DNA of 64,000 bases from Aquipseudomonas alcaligenes_A (GTDB taxonomy: Bacteria > Pseudomonadota > Gammaproteobacteria > Pseudomonadales > Pseudomonadaceae). The stretch is from NCBI GenBank assembly GCA_048595745.1, contig CP184361.1; one strand, written 5' to 3'. The notes beneath the pieces are model-generated. The model was not told the origin of the DNA. It ran no database searches and was given only the letters and a program-made list of their open reading frames with translations. How positions within the stretch are numbered: position 1 is the first letter of the stretch; the number at the start of each line of letters is the position of its first letter. The position numbers and the translations under genes were made by a program. Shown one piece after another: positions 22,093 through 30,355 of this stretch.

Positions 22093-22115
22093 AAAAAGGG
22101 GGCCTAGCCCCCTTC
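22093..22115 (-). terminator. Terminator-like hairpin between rpsB and tsf
   Basis: AAGGGGGC (22096-22103) and GCCCCCTT (22107-22114) form an eight-base perfect stem with a three-base loop, followed on the minus strand by TTTTTGCC. This has all the parts of an intrinsic terminator, yet lies between two genes expected to be co-transcribed, so it is likely to be a partial terminator or RNA-processing site. Confidence 0.75.
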
Positions 22116-22143
22116 TCGCACAACGGGATGCTCGATCCCGTTA

Positions 22144-22884
22144 TCAGCCTTCGCTGACCTCGGAGGCGGCTTCTTCGACGAACTCGTCGGCGCCACCAGC
22201 GGAGTTACCACGACCACGGATCACGGCATCAGCCATGGCACCCATGTACAGCTGGATGGCGCGGATGGCGTCGTCGTTACCCGGGATGATGTAGTCAACG
22301 CCTTCCGGGCTGCTGTTGGTATCGACAACGCCGATGACCGGGATGCCCAGCTTGTTGGCTTCGGTGATAGCAATGCGCTCATGGTCAACGTCGATCACGA
22401 ACAGAGCGTCCGGCAGGCCGCCCATGTCCTTGATGCCACCCAGGCTGCGATCCAGTTTTTCCAGATCACGGGAACGCATCAGCGCTTCTTTCTTGGTCAG
22501 CTTGGCGAAGGTGCCGTCCTGGGACTGGGTTTCCAGATCGCGCAGGCGCTTGATCGAAGCACGGATGGTCTTGTAGTTGGTCAGCATGCCGCCGAGCCAG
22601 CGGTGGTCGACATACGGAGAACCGCAACGTGCAGCTTCTTCAGCCACGATCTTGCCGGCGGAGCGCTTGGTGCCAACGAACAGGATCTTGTTCTTGCCAG
22701 CAGCCAGCTTCTCAACGAAGGACAGAGCTTCGTTGAACATCGGCAGGGTTTTTTCGAGGTTGATGATGTGAATCTTGTTGCGCGCGCCGAAAATGTACTT
22801 GCCCATTTTCGGGTTCCAGTAACGGGTCTGGTGGCCGAAGTGCACACCGGCCTTCAGCATATCGCGCATATTGACTTGGGACAT
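22144..22884 (-). CDS. rpsB: 30S ribosomal protein S2
   Basis: Small-subunit ribosomal protein. The product is 246 residues from the ATG at 22884, which has AAGGAACT at the right distance. It begins MSQVNMRDMLKAGVHFGHQT, with RYWNPKMGKYIFGARNKIHI, the WLGGMLTN motif and DTNSSPEGVDYIIPGNDDA. It is divergent from map. The 120-odd bases upstream on the same strand may carry an autoregulatory leader. Confidence 0.99.
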   Translation of the reverse strand: MSQVNMRDMLKAGVHFGHQTRYWNPKMGKYIFGARNKIHIINLEKTLPMFNEALSFVEKLAAGKNKILFVGTKRSAGKIVAEEAARCGSPYVDHRWLGGMLTNYKTIRASIKRLRDLETQSQDGTFAKLTKKEALMRSRDLEKLDRSLGGIKDMGGLPDALFVIDVDHERIAITEANKLGIPVIGVVDTNSSPEGVDYIIPGNDDAIRAIQLYMGAMADAVIRGRGNSAGGADEFVEEAASEVSEG

Positions 22885-23021
22885 GATAGTTCCTTGATAA
22901 GTCGGGTTAGGCCTCCACGCATCCCAATTTCCAACCCTTGCGGGCACCCAGGAAATCGTGTCGATACGTGTGCGGGTTAATGCTTCACGAGCCCTCAGCC
23001 CGTAAAGCGGCGCGTTTTATA
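22885..23021 (-). promoter_or_regulatory. rpsB promoter and leader (candidate)
   Basis: On the minus strand a TATAAA -10 sequence (23016-23021) lies 17 bases after TAGCTT, a weak -35. The predicted leader of roughly 120 bases can pair GGGTT (22933-22937 complement) with AACCC (22904-22908 complement) and contains purine-rich stretches near the start codon. Gammaproteobacterial rpsB genes are known to be repressed by S2 through such leaders, so this region is a candidate. The promoter call is moderate and the RNA structure is inferred. Confidence 0.4.
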
Positions 23022-23147
23022 CCACACAAAGGCGCAGCAAGCTAGCCGAAAGGCACTTTGGTCCTGCGCCGCCGCCCGCCAGCTTTCTTTGTTAGAATCG
23101 CCACCTTCCCAGATATGCCTAGCGCCACCGGCGCCGAGAGAGACCGC

Positions 23148-23948
23148 ATGACCGTCACCATCAAGACGCCCGACGAAATCGAAAAGATGCGCGTAGCCGG
23201 CCGCCTGGCCGCCGAAGTGCTGGAGATGATCGGCGAGCACGTCAAGCCCGGCGTTACCACCGAGGAAATCGACCGCATCTGCCACGACTATATCGTCAAC
23301 GTGCAGAAGGCCATCCCCGCCCCGCTCAACTACGGTGCCGCACCGGGCCGCCCTGGCTTCCCCAAGTCGATCTGCACCTCGATCAACCATGTGGTCTGCC
23401 ATGGCATCCCCAACGACAAGCCACTGAAAGACGGTGACGTGCTGAACATCGACGTCACCGTGATCAAGGACGGCTACCACGGCGACACCAGCAAGATGTT
23501 CATGGTCGGCAAGGTGCCGGAGTGGGCGCAGCGCCTGGCCCAGGTCACCCAGGAATGCATGTACAAGGGCATCCAGCTGGTCAAGCCGGGCGCACGCCTG
23601 GGCGATATCGGCGAGGTGATCCAGAAGCACGCCGAGAAGAACGGCTTCTCGGTGGTACGCGAGTACTGCGGCCACGGCATCGGCGCGGTGTTCCACGAGG
23701 AGCCGCAGGTCCTGCACTACGGCCGCGCCGGCACCGGCGTTGAGCTCAAGGAAGGCATGACCTTCACCATCGAGCCGATGATCAACCAGGGCCGCCCGGA
23801 AACCCGCCTGCTCGGCGACGGCTGGACCGCCATCACCAAGGACCGCAAGCTCTCGGCCCAGTGGGAACACACCGTGCTGGTTACCGCCGACGGCTACGAG
23901 ATCCTCACCCTGCGCAGCGACGACACCCTGCCGCGCACCTCGGCCTGA
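23148..23948 (+). CDS. map: Type I methionine aminopeptidase
   Basis: Removes the initiator methionine from nascent proteins; essential dinuclear metallopeptidase. The product is 266 residues from the ATG at 23148 (MTVTIKTPDEIEKMR), preceded by GAGAGAGA. Metal and catalytic residues lie in VCHGIPNDKPLKDGD, NIDVTVIKDGYHGDTSKMF, YCGHGIGAVFHEEPQVLH and FTIEPM. A short insertion (GAAPGRPG) before FPKSICTSINH distinguishes it from the E. coli enzyme; as I recall it occurs in some pseudomonads. It is the first plus-strand gene after the divergent rpsB promoter, followed 32 bases later by glnD. Confidence 0.98.
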   Translation: MTVTIKTPDEIEKMRVAGRLAAEVLEMIGEHVKPGVTTEEIDRICHDYIVNVQKAIPAPLNYGAAPGRPGFPKSICTSINHVVCHGIPNDKPLKDGDVLNIDVTVIKDGYHGDTSKMFMVGKVPEWAQRLAQVTQECMYKGIQLVKPGARLGDIGEVIQKHAEKNGFSVVREYCGHGIGAVFHEEPQVLHYGRAGTGVELKEGMTFTIEPMINQGRPETRLLGDGWTAITKDRKLSAQWEHTVLVTADGYEILTLRSDDTLPRTSA

Positions 23949-23980
23949 GTTCAATACATATATAGAGAAGGTAGGCACGC

Positions 23981-26683
23981 ATGCCGCAGATGGACCCGGA
24001 GTTGTTTGACCGCGGCCAGTTCCAGGCGGAACTGGCGCTCAAGTCCAGTCCCATCGCCGCCTTCAAGAAGGCCATCAAGCAGGCGCGCGAGGTGCTCGAT
24101 GGGCGCTTTCGCGAGGGCCGCGATATCCGTCGCCTGGTCGAGGACCGCGCCTGGTTCGTCGACCAGATTCTCCAGGAAGCCTGGAAACGCTTCGACTGGA
24201 GCGAGGACGCCGACATCGCGCTGCTGGCCGTCGGCGGCTACGGCCGTGGCGAACTGCACCCGAATTCCGACATCGACCTGCTGATCCTGCTCGACAGCGC
24301 CGACCACGAGGTCTTCCGCACGCCGATCGAGGGCTTCCTCACCCTGCTCTGGGACATCGGACTGGAAGTCGGACAGAGCGTGCGCTCGGTCGCCGAGTGC
24401 GCCGAAGAGGCACGCGCCGACCTGACGGTGGTCACCAACCTGATGGAAAGCCGCACTATCGCCGGCCCCGAACACCTGCGCCAGCGTATGCAGGAAGTCA
24501 CCGCCAGCGACCGCATGTGGCCGAGCAAGGAGTTCTTCCTGGCCAAGCGCAAGGAAGCCAAGGCGCGCCACGCCAAGTACAACGACACCGAGTACAACCT
24601 GGAGCCCAACGTCAAGGGTTCGCCCGGCGGCCTGCGTGATATCCAGACCATCCTCTGGGTGGCGCGTCGCCAGTTCGGCAGCCTCAACCTGCACTCCCTG
24701 GTGCAACAGGGTTTCCTGGTCGACAGCGAGTACGGCATGCTGGCTGCCAGCCAGGAGTTCCTGTGGAAGGTGCGCTACGCCCTGCACATGCTGGCCGGGC
24801 GCGCCGAAGACCGCCTGCTGTTCGACCATCAGCGCAAGATCGCCGCCCTGCTCGGCTTCGAGGACGGTGAAGGAAAGCTGGCCGTCGAACGCTTCATGCA
24901 GAAGTACTACCGGGTGGTGATGGGCGTTGCCGAGCTGTCCGAGCTGATCAACCAGCACTTCGAGGACGTCCTCCTGCGCGAGGGCGAGCGCGGCGCGGCA
25001 CAGCCGCTGAACAGCCGCTTCCAGGTCCGCGACGGCTATATCGAGGTCACCAGCCAGGGCGTATTCAAGCGCACGCCCTTCGCCATCCTCGAGGTGTTCG
25101 TGCTGATGGCCCAGCACCCCGAGATCAAGGGCGTGCGCGCCGACACCATTCGCCTGCTGCGCGACAGCCGTCACCTGATCGACGACGACTTCCGCCGCGA
25201 CATCCGCAATACCAGCCTGTTCATCGAGCTGTTCAAGTCACCGCAGGGCATCCACCGCAACCTGCGCCGGATGAACCGCTACGGCATCCTCGGCCGCTAC
25301 CTGCCGGAGTTCGGCCATATCGTCGGGCAGATGCAGCACGACCTGTTCCACATCTATACGGTGGACGCGCACACGCTCAACCTGATCAAGCACCTGCGCA
25401 AGCTGAAATGGCCAGAGCTGGCGGAGAAATTCCCGCTGGCCAGCAAGGTCATCGACAAGCTGCCCAAACCCGAACTGATCTACATCGCAGGGCTCTATCA
25501 CGATATCGGCAAGGGCCGTGGCGGCGACCACTCGGAGCTCGGCGCGGTCGATGCCGAGGCCTTCTGCGCCCGCCACCAGCTGCCCGCCTGGGACAGCCGC
25601 CTGATCACCTGGCTGGTGCAGAACCACCTGGTGATGTCGACCACCGCCCAGCGCAAGGACCTCTCCGACCCGCAGGTGATCTTCGACTTCGCCCAGCAGG
25701 TCGGCGACCAGACCCGCCTCGACTACCTCTACGTACTGACCGTGGCCGACATCAACGCCACCAACCCCAGCCTGTGGAACTCCTGGCGCGCCAGCCTGCT
25801 GCGCCAGCTGTATACCGAGACCAAACGCGCCCTGCGCCGCGGCCTTGAGAACCCGCTGGACCGCGAGGAGCAGATCCGCCAGACGCAGAGCGCGGCGATC
25901 GACATCCTGGTGCGTGGCGGTATCGACCAGGACGACGCCGAGCAACTATGGAGCCAGCTCGGCGACGACTACTTCCTGCGCCACACCGCCGCCGACGTGG
26001 CCTGGCACACCGAAGCCATCCTCCAGCACCCGGCCGGCAAGGACCCGCTGGTCTTGATCAAGGAGACCGCCCAGCGCGAGTTCGAGGGCGCCACCCAGAT
26101 CTTCATCTACGCCCCGGACCAGCACGACTTCTTCGCCGTGACCGTGGCCGCCATGGACCAGCTCAACCTGAACATCCATGACGCCCGGGTGATCACCTCC
26201 ACCAGCCAGTTCACCCTCGACACCTACATCGTGCTGGATGCCGACGGCGGCCGTATTGGCGACAACCCGGCGCGCATCAAGCAGATCCGCGACGGCCTGG
26301 TCGAGGCCCTGCGCAACCCGGACGAGTACCCGGCGATCATCCAGCGCCGCGTGCCGCGCCAGCTCAAGCACTTCGCCTTCGCCCCACTGGTGAGCATCCA
26401 CAACGACGCGCAGCGCCCGGTCACCGTCCTGGAGATCACCGCCCCCGACCGCCCCGGCCTGCTGGCGCGGATCGGCAAGATCTTCCTCGACTTCGACCTG
26501 TCGCTGCAGAACGCCAAGATCGCCACCCTCGGCGAGCGGGTGGAGGACGTGTTCTTCATCACCGACGCCCACAACCAGCCGCTGGCCGACCCCGAGCTGT
26601 GCGCACGCCTGCAGGACGCCATCGTCCAGCAGCTGTCGCAGGCCAATGGCGAGAACGTCAGCCTCGGCTCCATCAGCATCTGA
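23981..26683 (+). CDS. glnD: Bifunctional [protein-PII] uridylyltransferase/uridylyl-removing enzyme
   Basis: Senses glutamine and adds or removes UMP on PII (GlnB/GlnK), controlling glutamine synthetase and Ntr transcription. The 900-residue protein has a nucleotidyltransferase domain (AVGGYGRGELHPNSDIDLLI, with the GGYGRxE and DxD motifs, about residues 85-105), a central HD hydrolase domain (GLYHDIGKGRGGDHSELG) and two C-terminal ACT domains that bind glutamine (FFAVTVAAMDQLNLNI and VLEITAPDRPGLLARIGKI). An AAGG ribosome site precedes the ATG. It sits between map and dapC, the conserved Pseudomonas order. Confidence 0.99.
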   Translation: MPQMDPELFDRGQFQAELALKSSPIAAFKKAIKQAREVLDGRFREGRDIRRLVEDRAWFVDQILQEAWKRFDWSEDADIALLAVGGYGRGELHPNSDIDLLILLDSADHEVFRTPIEGFLTLLWDIGLEVGQSVRSVAECAEEARADLTVVTNLMESRTIAGPEHLRQRMQEVTASDRMWPSKEFFLAKRKEAKARHAKYNDTEYNLEPNVKGSPGGLRDIQTILWVARRQFGSLNLHSLVQQGFLVDSEYGMLAASQEFLWKVRYALHMLAGRAEDRLLFDHQRKIAALLGFEDGEGKLAVERFMQKYYRVVMGVAELSELINQHFEDVLLREGERGAAQPLNSRFQVRDGYIEVTSQGVFKRTPFAILEVFVLMAQHPEIKGVRADTIRLLRDSRHLIDDDFRRDIRNTSLFIELFKSPQGIHRNLRRMNRYGILGRYLPEFGHIVGQMQHDLFHIYTVDAHTLNLIKHLRKLKWPELAEKFPLASKVIDKLPKPELIYIAGLYHDIGKGRGGDHSELGAVDAEAFCARHQLPAWDSRLITWLVQNHLVMSTTAQRKDLSDPQVIFDFAQQVGDQTRLDYLYVLTVADINATNPSLWNSWRASLLRQLYTETKRALRRGLENPLDREEQIRQTQSAAIDILVRGGIDQDDAEQLWSQLGDDYFLRHTAADVAWHTEAILQHPAGKDPLVLIKETAQREFEGATQIFIYAPDQHDFFAVTVAAMDQLNLNIHDARVITSTSQFTLDTYIVLDADGGRIGDNPARIKQIRDGLVEALRNPDEYPAIIQRRVPRQLKHFAFAPLVSIHNDAQRPVTVLEITAPDRPGLLARIGKIFLDFDLSLQNAKIATLGERVEDVFFITDAHNQPLADPELCARLQDAIVQQLSQANGENVSLGSISI

Positions 26684-26732
26684 ACCCGGCCGGGCGCCAC
26701 GCGCCCGCCCCGCAAGCGCCCGAAGAGACACC

Positions 26733-27926
26733 ATGAACCACGCCCTGACCCAGCTGCAGCCCTACCCCTTCGAGAAACTGCGCGCCCTGCTCGCCGGCGC
26801 CCAGCCGCCCGCCGACAAGCGACCGATCGCGCTGTCCATCGGCGAGCCCAAGCACAAGTCGCCGGACTTCGTCGCCCAGGCGCTGGCGAACAACCTCGAC
26901 CAACTGGCCGTGTACCCCACCACCCTGGGCATTCCGGCGCTGCGCGAAGCCATCGCCACCTGGTGCGAGCGTCGCTTCGGCGTGCCGAGCGGCTGGCTGG
27001 ATGCCGCCCGCCACGTGCTGCCGGTCAACGGCACCCGTGAGGCGCTGTTCGCCTTTACCCAGACAGTGGTGCAGCGTGACGTTGGCGGACTGGTGGTCAG
27101 CCCCAATCCGTTCTATCAGATCTACGAAGGCGCGGCGCTGCTGGCCGGCGCCGAGCCGCACTACCTGCCGTGCCTGGAAGACAACGGCTTCAATCCGGAC
27201 TTCGACGCCGTTCCGACCGACATCTGGCAGCGCTGCCAGATCCTCTTCCTGTGTTCGCCAGGCAACCCCACCGGCGCCCTGGTACCGATGGAGCAGCTGA
27301 AGAAGCTGATCGCCCTGGCCGACGAGCACGACTTCGTGATCGCCGCCGACGAGTGCTACAGCGAACTGTATTTCGACGAAGAGAATCCGCCACCCGGCCT
27401 GCTCAGCGCCTGCGCCGAGCTCGGCCGCAGCGACTTCAAGCGCTGCGTGGTGTTCCACAGCCTGTCCAAGCGCTCCAACCTGCCGGGCCTGCGCTCGGGT
27501 TTCGTCGCCGGCGATGCCGAGATTCTCAAAGCCTTCCTGCTCTATCGCACCTATCACGGCTGCGCCATGCCGGTACAGACCCAGCTGGCCAGCATCGCCG
27601 CCTGGCAGGACGAGGCCCACGTGCGCGCCAATCGCGACCAGTACCGCGCCAAGTACGACGCGGTGCTGGAGATCCTGCAACCGGTGCTGGACGTGCAGCG
27701 CCCGGACGGCAGCTTCTACCTGTGGGCCAGGACCCCGGGCGACGACACGGTGTTCACCCGCGAGCTGTTCGCCCGCGAGCATGTCACCGTGGTGCCAGGC
27801 TCCTACCTGTCACGCGAAGTGAACGGCGAGAACCCTGGCGCCGGGCGTATCCGCATGGCCCTGGTCGCGCCGCTGGCCGAGTGCATCGAGGCGGCGCAGC
27901 GCATCCGCCACTTCCTGCAGGGCTGA
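26733..27926 (+). CDS. dapC: Succinyldiaminopimelate transaminase
   Basis: PLP-dependent class I/II aminotransferase converting N-succinyl-2-amino-6-ketopimelate to N-succinyl-LL-diaminopimelate, in the lysine/peptidoglycan pathway. The product is 397 residues starting at the ATG at 26733 with CGAAGAG upstream; the longer in-frame reading overlaps glnD and is rejected. Motifs are ALSIGEPKHKSP, YPTTLGIPALREAI, SPGNPTGAL, AADECYSELYFDE and the PLP lysine K246 in FHSLSKRSNLPGLRSGF. The stop codon directly abuts the stop codon of the opposing lyase gene. dapD and dapE lie further along the same strand. Confidence 0.95.
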   Translation: MNHALTQLQPYPFEKLRALLAGAQPPADKRPIALSIGEPKHKSPDFVAQALANNLDQLAVYPTTLGIPALREAIATWCERRFGVPSGWLDAARHVLPVNGTREALFAFTQTVVQRDVGGLVVSPNPFYQIYEGAALLAGAEPHYLPCLEDNGFNPDFDAVPTDIWQRCQILFLCSPGNPTGALVPMEQLKKLIALADEHDFVIAADECYSELYFDEENPPPGLLSACAELGRSDFKRCVVFHSLSKRSNLPGLRSGFVAGDAEILKAFLLYRTYHGCAMPVQTQLASIAAWQDEAHVRANRDQYRAKYDAVLEILQPVLDVQRPDGSFYLWARTPGDDTVFTRELFAREHVTVVPGSYLSREVNGENPGAGRIRMALVAPLAECIEAAQRIRHFLQG

Positions 27927-28592
27927 TTACTTGGCCTGGTGACCGACCCGCAGGGCGTGGACGGTCACCCGCCCGCCCTCGGTGGCCGGCCCCTGGTTGT
28001 CCGGGATGTAGTTGCCGGCCTTGAAATAGAAAGCCTTCTTAGCCCAGGCCGTGTTTATGGTAGTGCTGTACTGCAGGCCGGCGACCTCAACATCCAGTCG
28101 CCCATTGGGCGAAACCTTGAAGCTGTAGTCGAACGCCGTGTCCAGCGGCATGCTCTTGTAGGTCAACACCACCGGGCTGCTGGCATCGCTGGGCTTGCGG
28201 CGCAGCGTCACGTCGAGGTAGCCGACGCCGCGGTCCATGCGGTAGCTGAGCTTGAGGAAGGGGTAGGGATTATCCTTGGCGTGGATCTGCCCGATGATCA
28301 CCGCGCCTACCGACGGCAGCTGATTCACCTCCATCCGCGCACTCAGGGTGGCCGTACCCTCGGTGTACTTCCAGTTGCGCGGCGTGCCGTCGGCATAGGC
28401 CTCGCGCAGCTCGGTGCGCGGATAATCGCTGAGGTTGGTACTGGTGCCGCTGACCGGCGCCCAGAAGCGGATGGAGCTGCCATCCGGCTTGAAATACTGG
28501 TCGCTGTATCCTGCCACCAGCCGCGGGCTGGTGATCACGACTACGGGGTCCCCTTCAGGGATCGACAGATCCCAGTGGCCAAGGTCGATCAT
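27927..28592 (-). CDS. Polysaccharide lyase family 7 protein (probable alginate lyase)
   Basis: A 221-residue single-domain PL7 beta-jelly-roll protein. The three family motifs are present: RTELR (59-63), QIH with the catalytic histidine (102-104) and YFKAGNY with the catalytic tyrosine (189-195). PL7 enzymes cleave alginate by beta-elimination. The start at 28592 has GAGAGG upstream, and the chain opens MIDLGHWDLSIPEG with no signal peptide. This matches the small PA1167-type alginate lyase of P. aeruginosa, which I recall is also leaderless. It is divergent from the ArsC-like gene and convergent with dapC, with zero bases between stops. Substrate preference (polyM, polyG or mixed) cannot be read from sequence. 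Confidence 0.88.
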   Translation of the reverse strand: MIDLGHWDLSIPEGDPVVVITSPRLVAGYSDQYFKPDGSSIRFWAPVSGTSTNLSDYPRTELREAYADGTPRNWKYTEGTATLSARMEVNQLPSVGAVIIGQIHAKDNPYPFLKLSYRMDRGVGYLDVTLRRKPSDASSPVVLTYKSMPLDTAFDYSFKVSPNGRLDVEVAGLQYSTTINTAWAKKAFYFKAGNYIPDNQGPATEGGRVTVHALRVGHQAK

Positions 28593-28803
28593 GGTGTGCA
28601 CCTCTCTACGTCGCACGCCACGCAGGATAGGGAGAGGCCATCGATAGATTTTTCGATTGCATCGCATAACGAAGTGTCATTCGTCAGGCGCCACACTTCC
28701 GCCGCAACGTCCATTAACAGCGCGGTGCCAGTCCAAGCCGCATCAGGCATGGCATAATCGCCGCCCGCACTTTCTACGGCTCAACAGGGCACGAGGAAAT
28801 TCA

Positions 28804-29151
28804 ATGCCTTACACCCTCTACGGCATCAAGGCCTGCGACACCATGAAAAAGGCCCGCACCTGGCTCGACGAGCAAGGCGTCGCCTATGTGTTCCATGACT
28901 ACAAGACTTCCACCATCGACCGCGCCAGCCTGAGCAAATGGTGCGCCGAGCATGGCTGGGAAACCGTGCTGAACCGTGCCGGCACCACCTTCCGCAAGCT
29001 CGACGAAGCGCAGAAGGCCGATCTGGATCAGGACAAGGCCATCGAACTGATGCTGGCCCAGCCCTCGATGATCAAGCGCCCGGTACTGGACCTGGGCGAG
29101 CGTACGCTGGTCGGTTTCAAGCCGGACCTTTACGCCGCCGCACTGGCCTGA
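28804..29151 (+). CDS. ArsC/Spx-family (YffB-like) thioredoxin-fold protein
   Basis: A 115-residue arsenate reductase-like protein, beginning MPYTLYGIKACDTMKKARTW, with a single N-terminal cysteine (C11) in a C-D-T-M context rather than the CXXC of Spx, and the conserved arginine motif IKRPVLD. This is the YffB subgroup; its substrate is unknown, and glutathione-dependent thiol chemistry is usually suggested. A GAGGAAAT ribosome site decides the start at 28804; the frame is open further upstream but without conserved sequence. It is immediately upstream of dapD (35 bases), an association I recall in other pseudomonads. Confidence 0.88.
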   Translation: MPYTLYGIKACDTMKKARTWLDEQGVAYVFHDYKTSTIDRASLSKWCAEHGWETVLNRAGTTFRKLDEAQKADLDQDKAIELMLAQPSMIKRPVLDLGERTLVGFKPDLYAAALA

Positions 29152-29186
29152 CCTCCACTTTCTGAATTCGTGAAAAGGAATCCATC

Positions 29187-30221
29187 ATGACCGCTACCCT
29201 GTTCAGCCTGGCCTTCGGCGTCGGCACCCAGAATCGCCAGGGCGACTGGCTGGAAGTCTTCTACGCCCAGCCGCTGCTCAACCCGGCCGCCGAACTGGTC
29301 GGCGTGGTCACCGCCAAGCTGGGCTACAGCGGCGGCAACCGGGCCATCGCCATCAGCACCAACCAAGCCGGCGAGCTGGCCAATGCGCTCAAGAGCATCG
29401 ACGCCACCCAGGCCGCCCTGCTGACCCGCCTGGCCGAGAGCACCAAGCCGCTGGTGGTCACCCTGCTGGCCGAAGATGCCGCGCTGACCTCCACTCCCGA
29501 GGCCTACCTCAAGCTGCACCTGCTGTCGCACCGCCTGGCCAAGCCGCACGGCCTGAACCTGGCCGGTATCTTCCCGCTGCTGCCCAACGTGGCCTGGACC
29601 AGCCAGGGCGCCGTCGACCTCGGCGAACTGGCCGAGCGCCAGCTGGAAGCCCGCCTCAAGGGGGAGCTGCTGGAAGTCTTCTCGGTGGACAAGTTCCCCA
29701 AGATGACCGACTACGTGGTGCCGGCCGGCGTGCGCATCGCCGACAGCGCCCGCGTGCGCCTGGGTGCCTACATCGGTGAAGGCACCACCGTGATGCACGA
29801 AGGCTTCGTCAACTTCAACGCCGGCACCGCCGGTCCGGGCATGATCGAAGGCCGCGTCTCAGCCGGTGTGTTCGTCGGCAAGGGCTCGGACCTGGGCGGC
29901 GGCTGCTCGACCATGGGCACCCTGTCCGGCGGCGGCAACATCGTGATCTCCGTTGGCGAAGGCTGCCTGATCGGCGCCAACGCCGGCATCGGCATCCCGC
30001 TGGGCGACCGCAACACCGTGGAATCCGGCCTGTACATCACCGCCGGCACCAAGGTGGCGCTGCTCGACGAAGCCAACAACCTGGTCAAGGTGCTCAAGGC
30101 CCGCGACCTGGCCGGCCAGCCGGACCTGCTGTTCCGCCGCAACTCGCAAACCGGCGCAGTGGAGTGCAAGACCAACAAGACCGCCATCGAACTCAACGAG
30201 GCGCTGCACGCCCATAACTGA
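29187..30221 (+). CDS. dapD: 2,3,4,5-tetrahydropyridine-2,6-dicarboxylate N-succinyltransferase
   Basis: Succinylates tetrahydrodipicolinate, the step before DapC in diaminopimelate synthesis. The 344-residue protein is the long Pseudomonas-type DapD: an N-terminal domain (LFSLAFGVGTQNRQGDWLEV), then a left-handed hexapeptide beta-helix (ARVRLGAYIGEGTTVMHEGF, GKGSDLGGGCSTMGTLSGGG, GEGCLIGANAGIGIPLGD) and a C-terminal tail. A TGAAAAGGAA ribosome site precedes the ATG. Strong hairpins follow its stop, so csdA may be transcribed separately. Confidence 0.97.
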   Translation: MTATLFSLAFGVGTQNRQGDWLEVFYAQPLLNPAAELVGVVTAKLGYSGGNRAIAISTNQAGELANALKSIDATQAALLTRLAESTKPLVVTLLAEDAALTSTPEAYLKLHLLSHRLAKPHGLNLAGIFPLLPNVAWTSQGAVDLGELAERQLEARLKGELLEVFSVDKFPKMTDYVVPAGVRIADSARVRLGAYIGEGTTVMHEGFVNFNAGTAGPGMIEGRVSAGVFVGKGSDLGGGCSTMGTLSGGGNIVISVGEGCLIGANAGIGIPLGDRNTVESGLYITAGTKVALLDEANNLVKVLKARDLAGQPDLLFRRNSQTGAVECKTNKTAIELNEALHAHN

Positions 30222-30270
30222 CGGGGCTGCCGTAGGGTGAAAAACTCGCGCAGCGATTTCCCACCCTGGC

Positions 30271-30328
30271 GGATGAGGCTTCGCCCTCATCCTGACCGTA
30301 GACAGGCCGGGCCCATGCCCGGCCTGTC
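30271..30328 (+). terminator. Two consecutive hairpins after dapD
   Basis: GGATGAGG / CCTCATCC (30271-30292, six-base loop) is followed by a 12-base perfect stem GACAGGCCGGGC / GCCCGGCCTGTC (30301-30328, loop CCAT) and then TATTTATAC. The second hairpin is a plausible terminator for dapD. The segment just upstream (30235-30270) is an imperfect palindrome flanked by AGGGTG and CACCCT, typical of Pseudomonas intergenic repeats. Confidence 0.6.
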
Positions 30329-30355
30329 TATTTATACTCAGCACATTTCCCAGCA

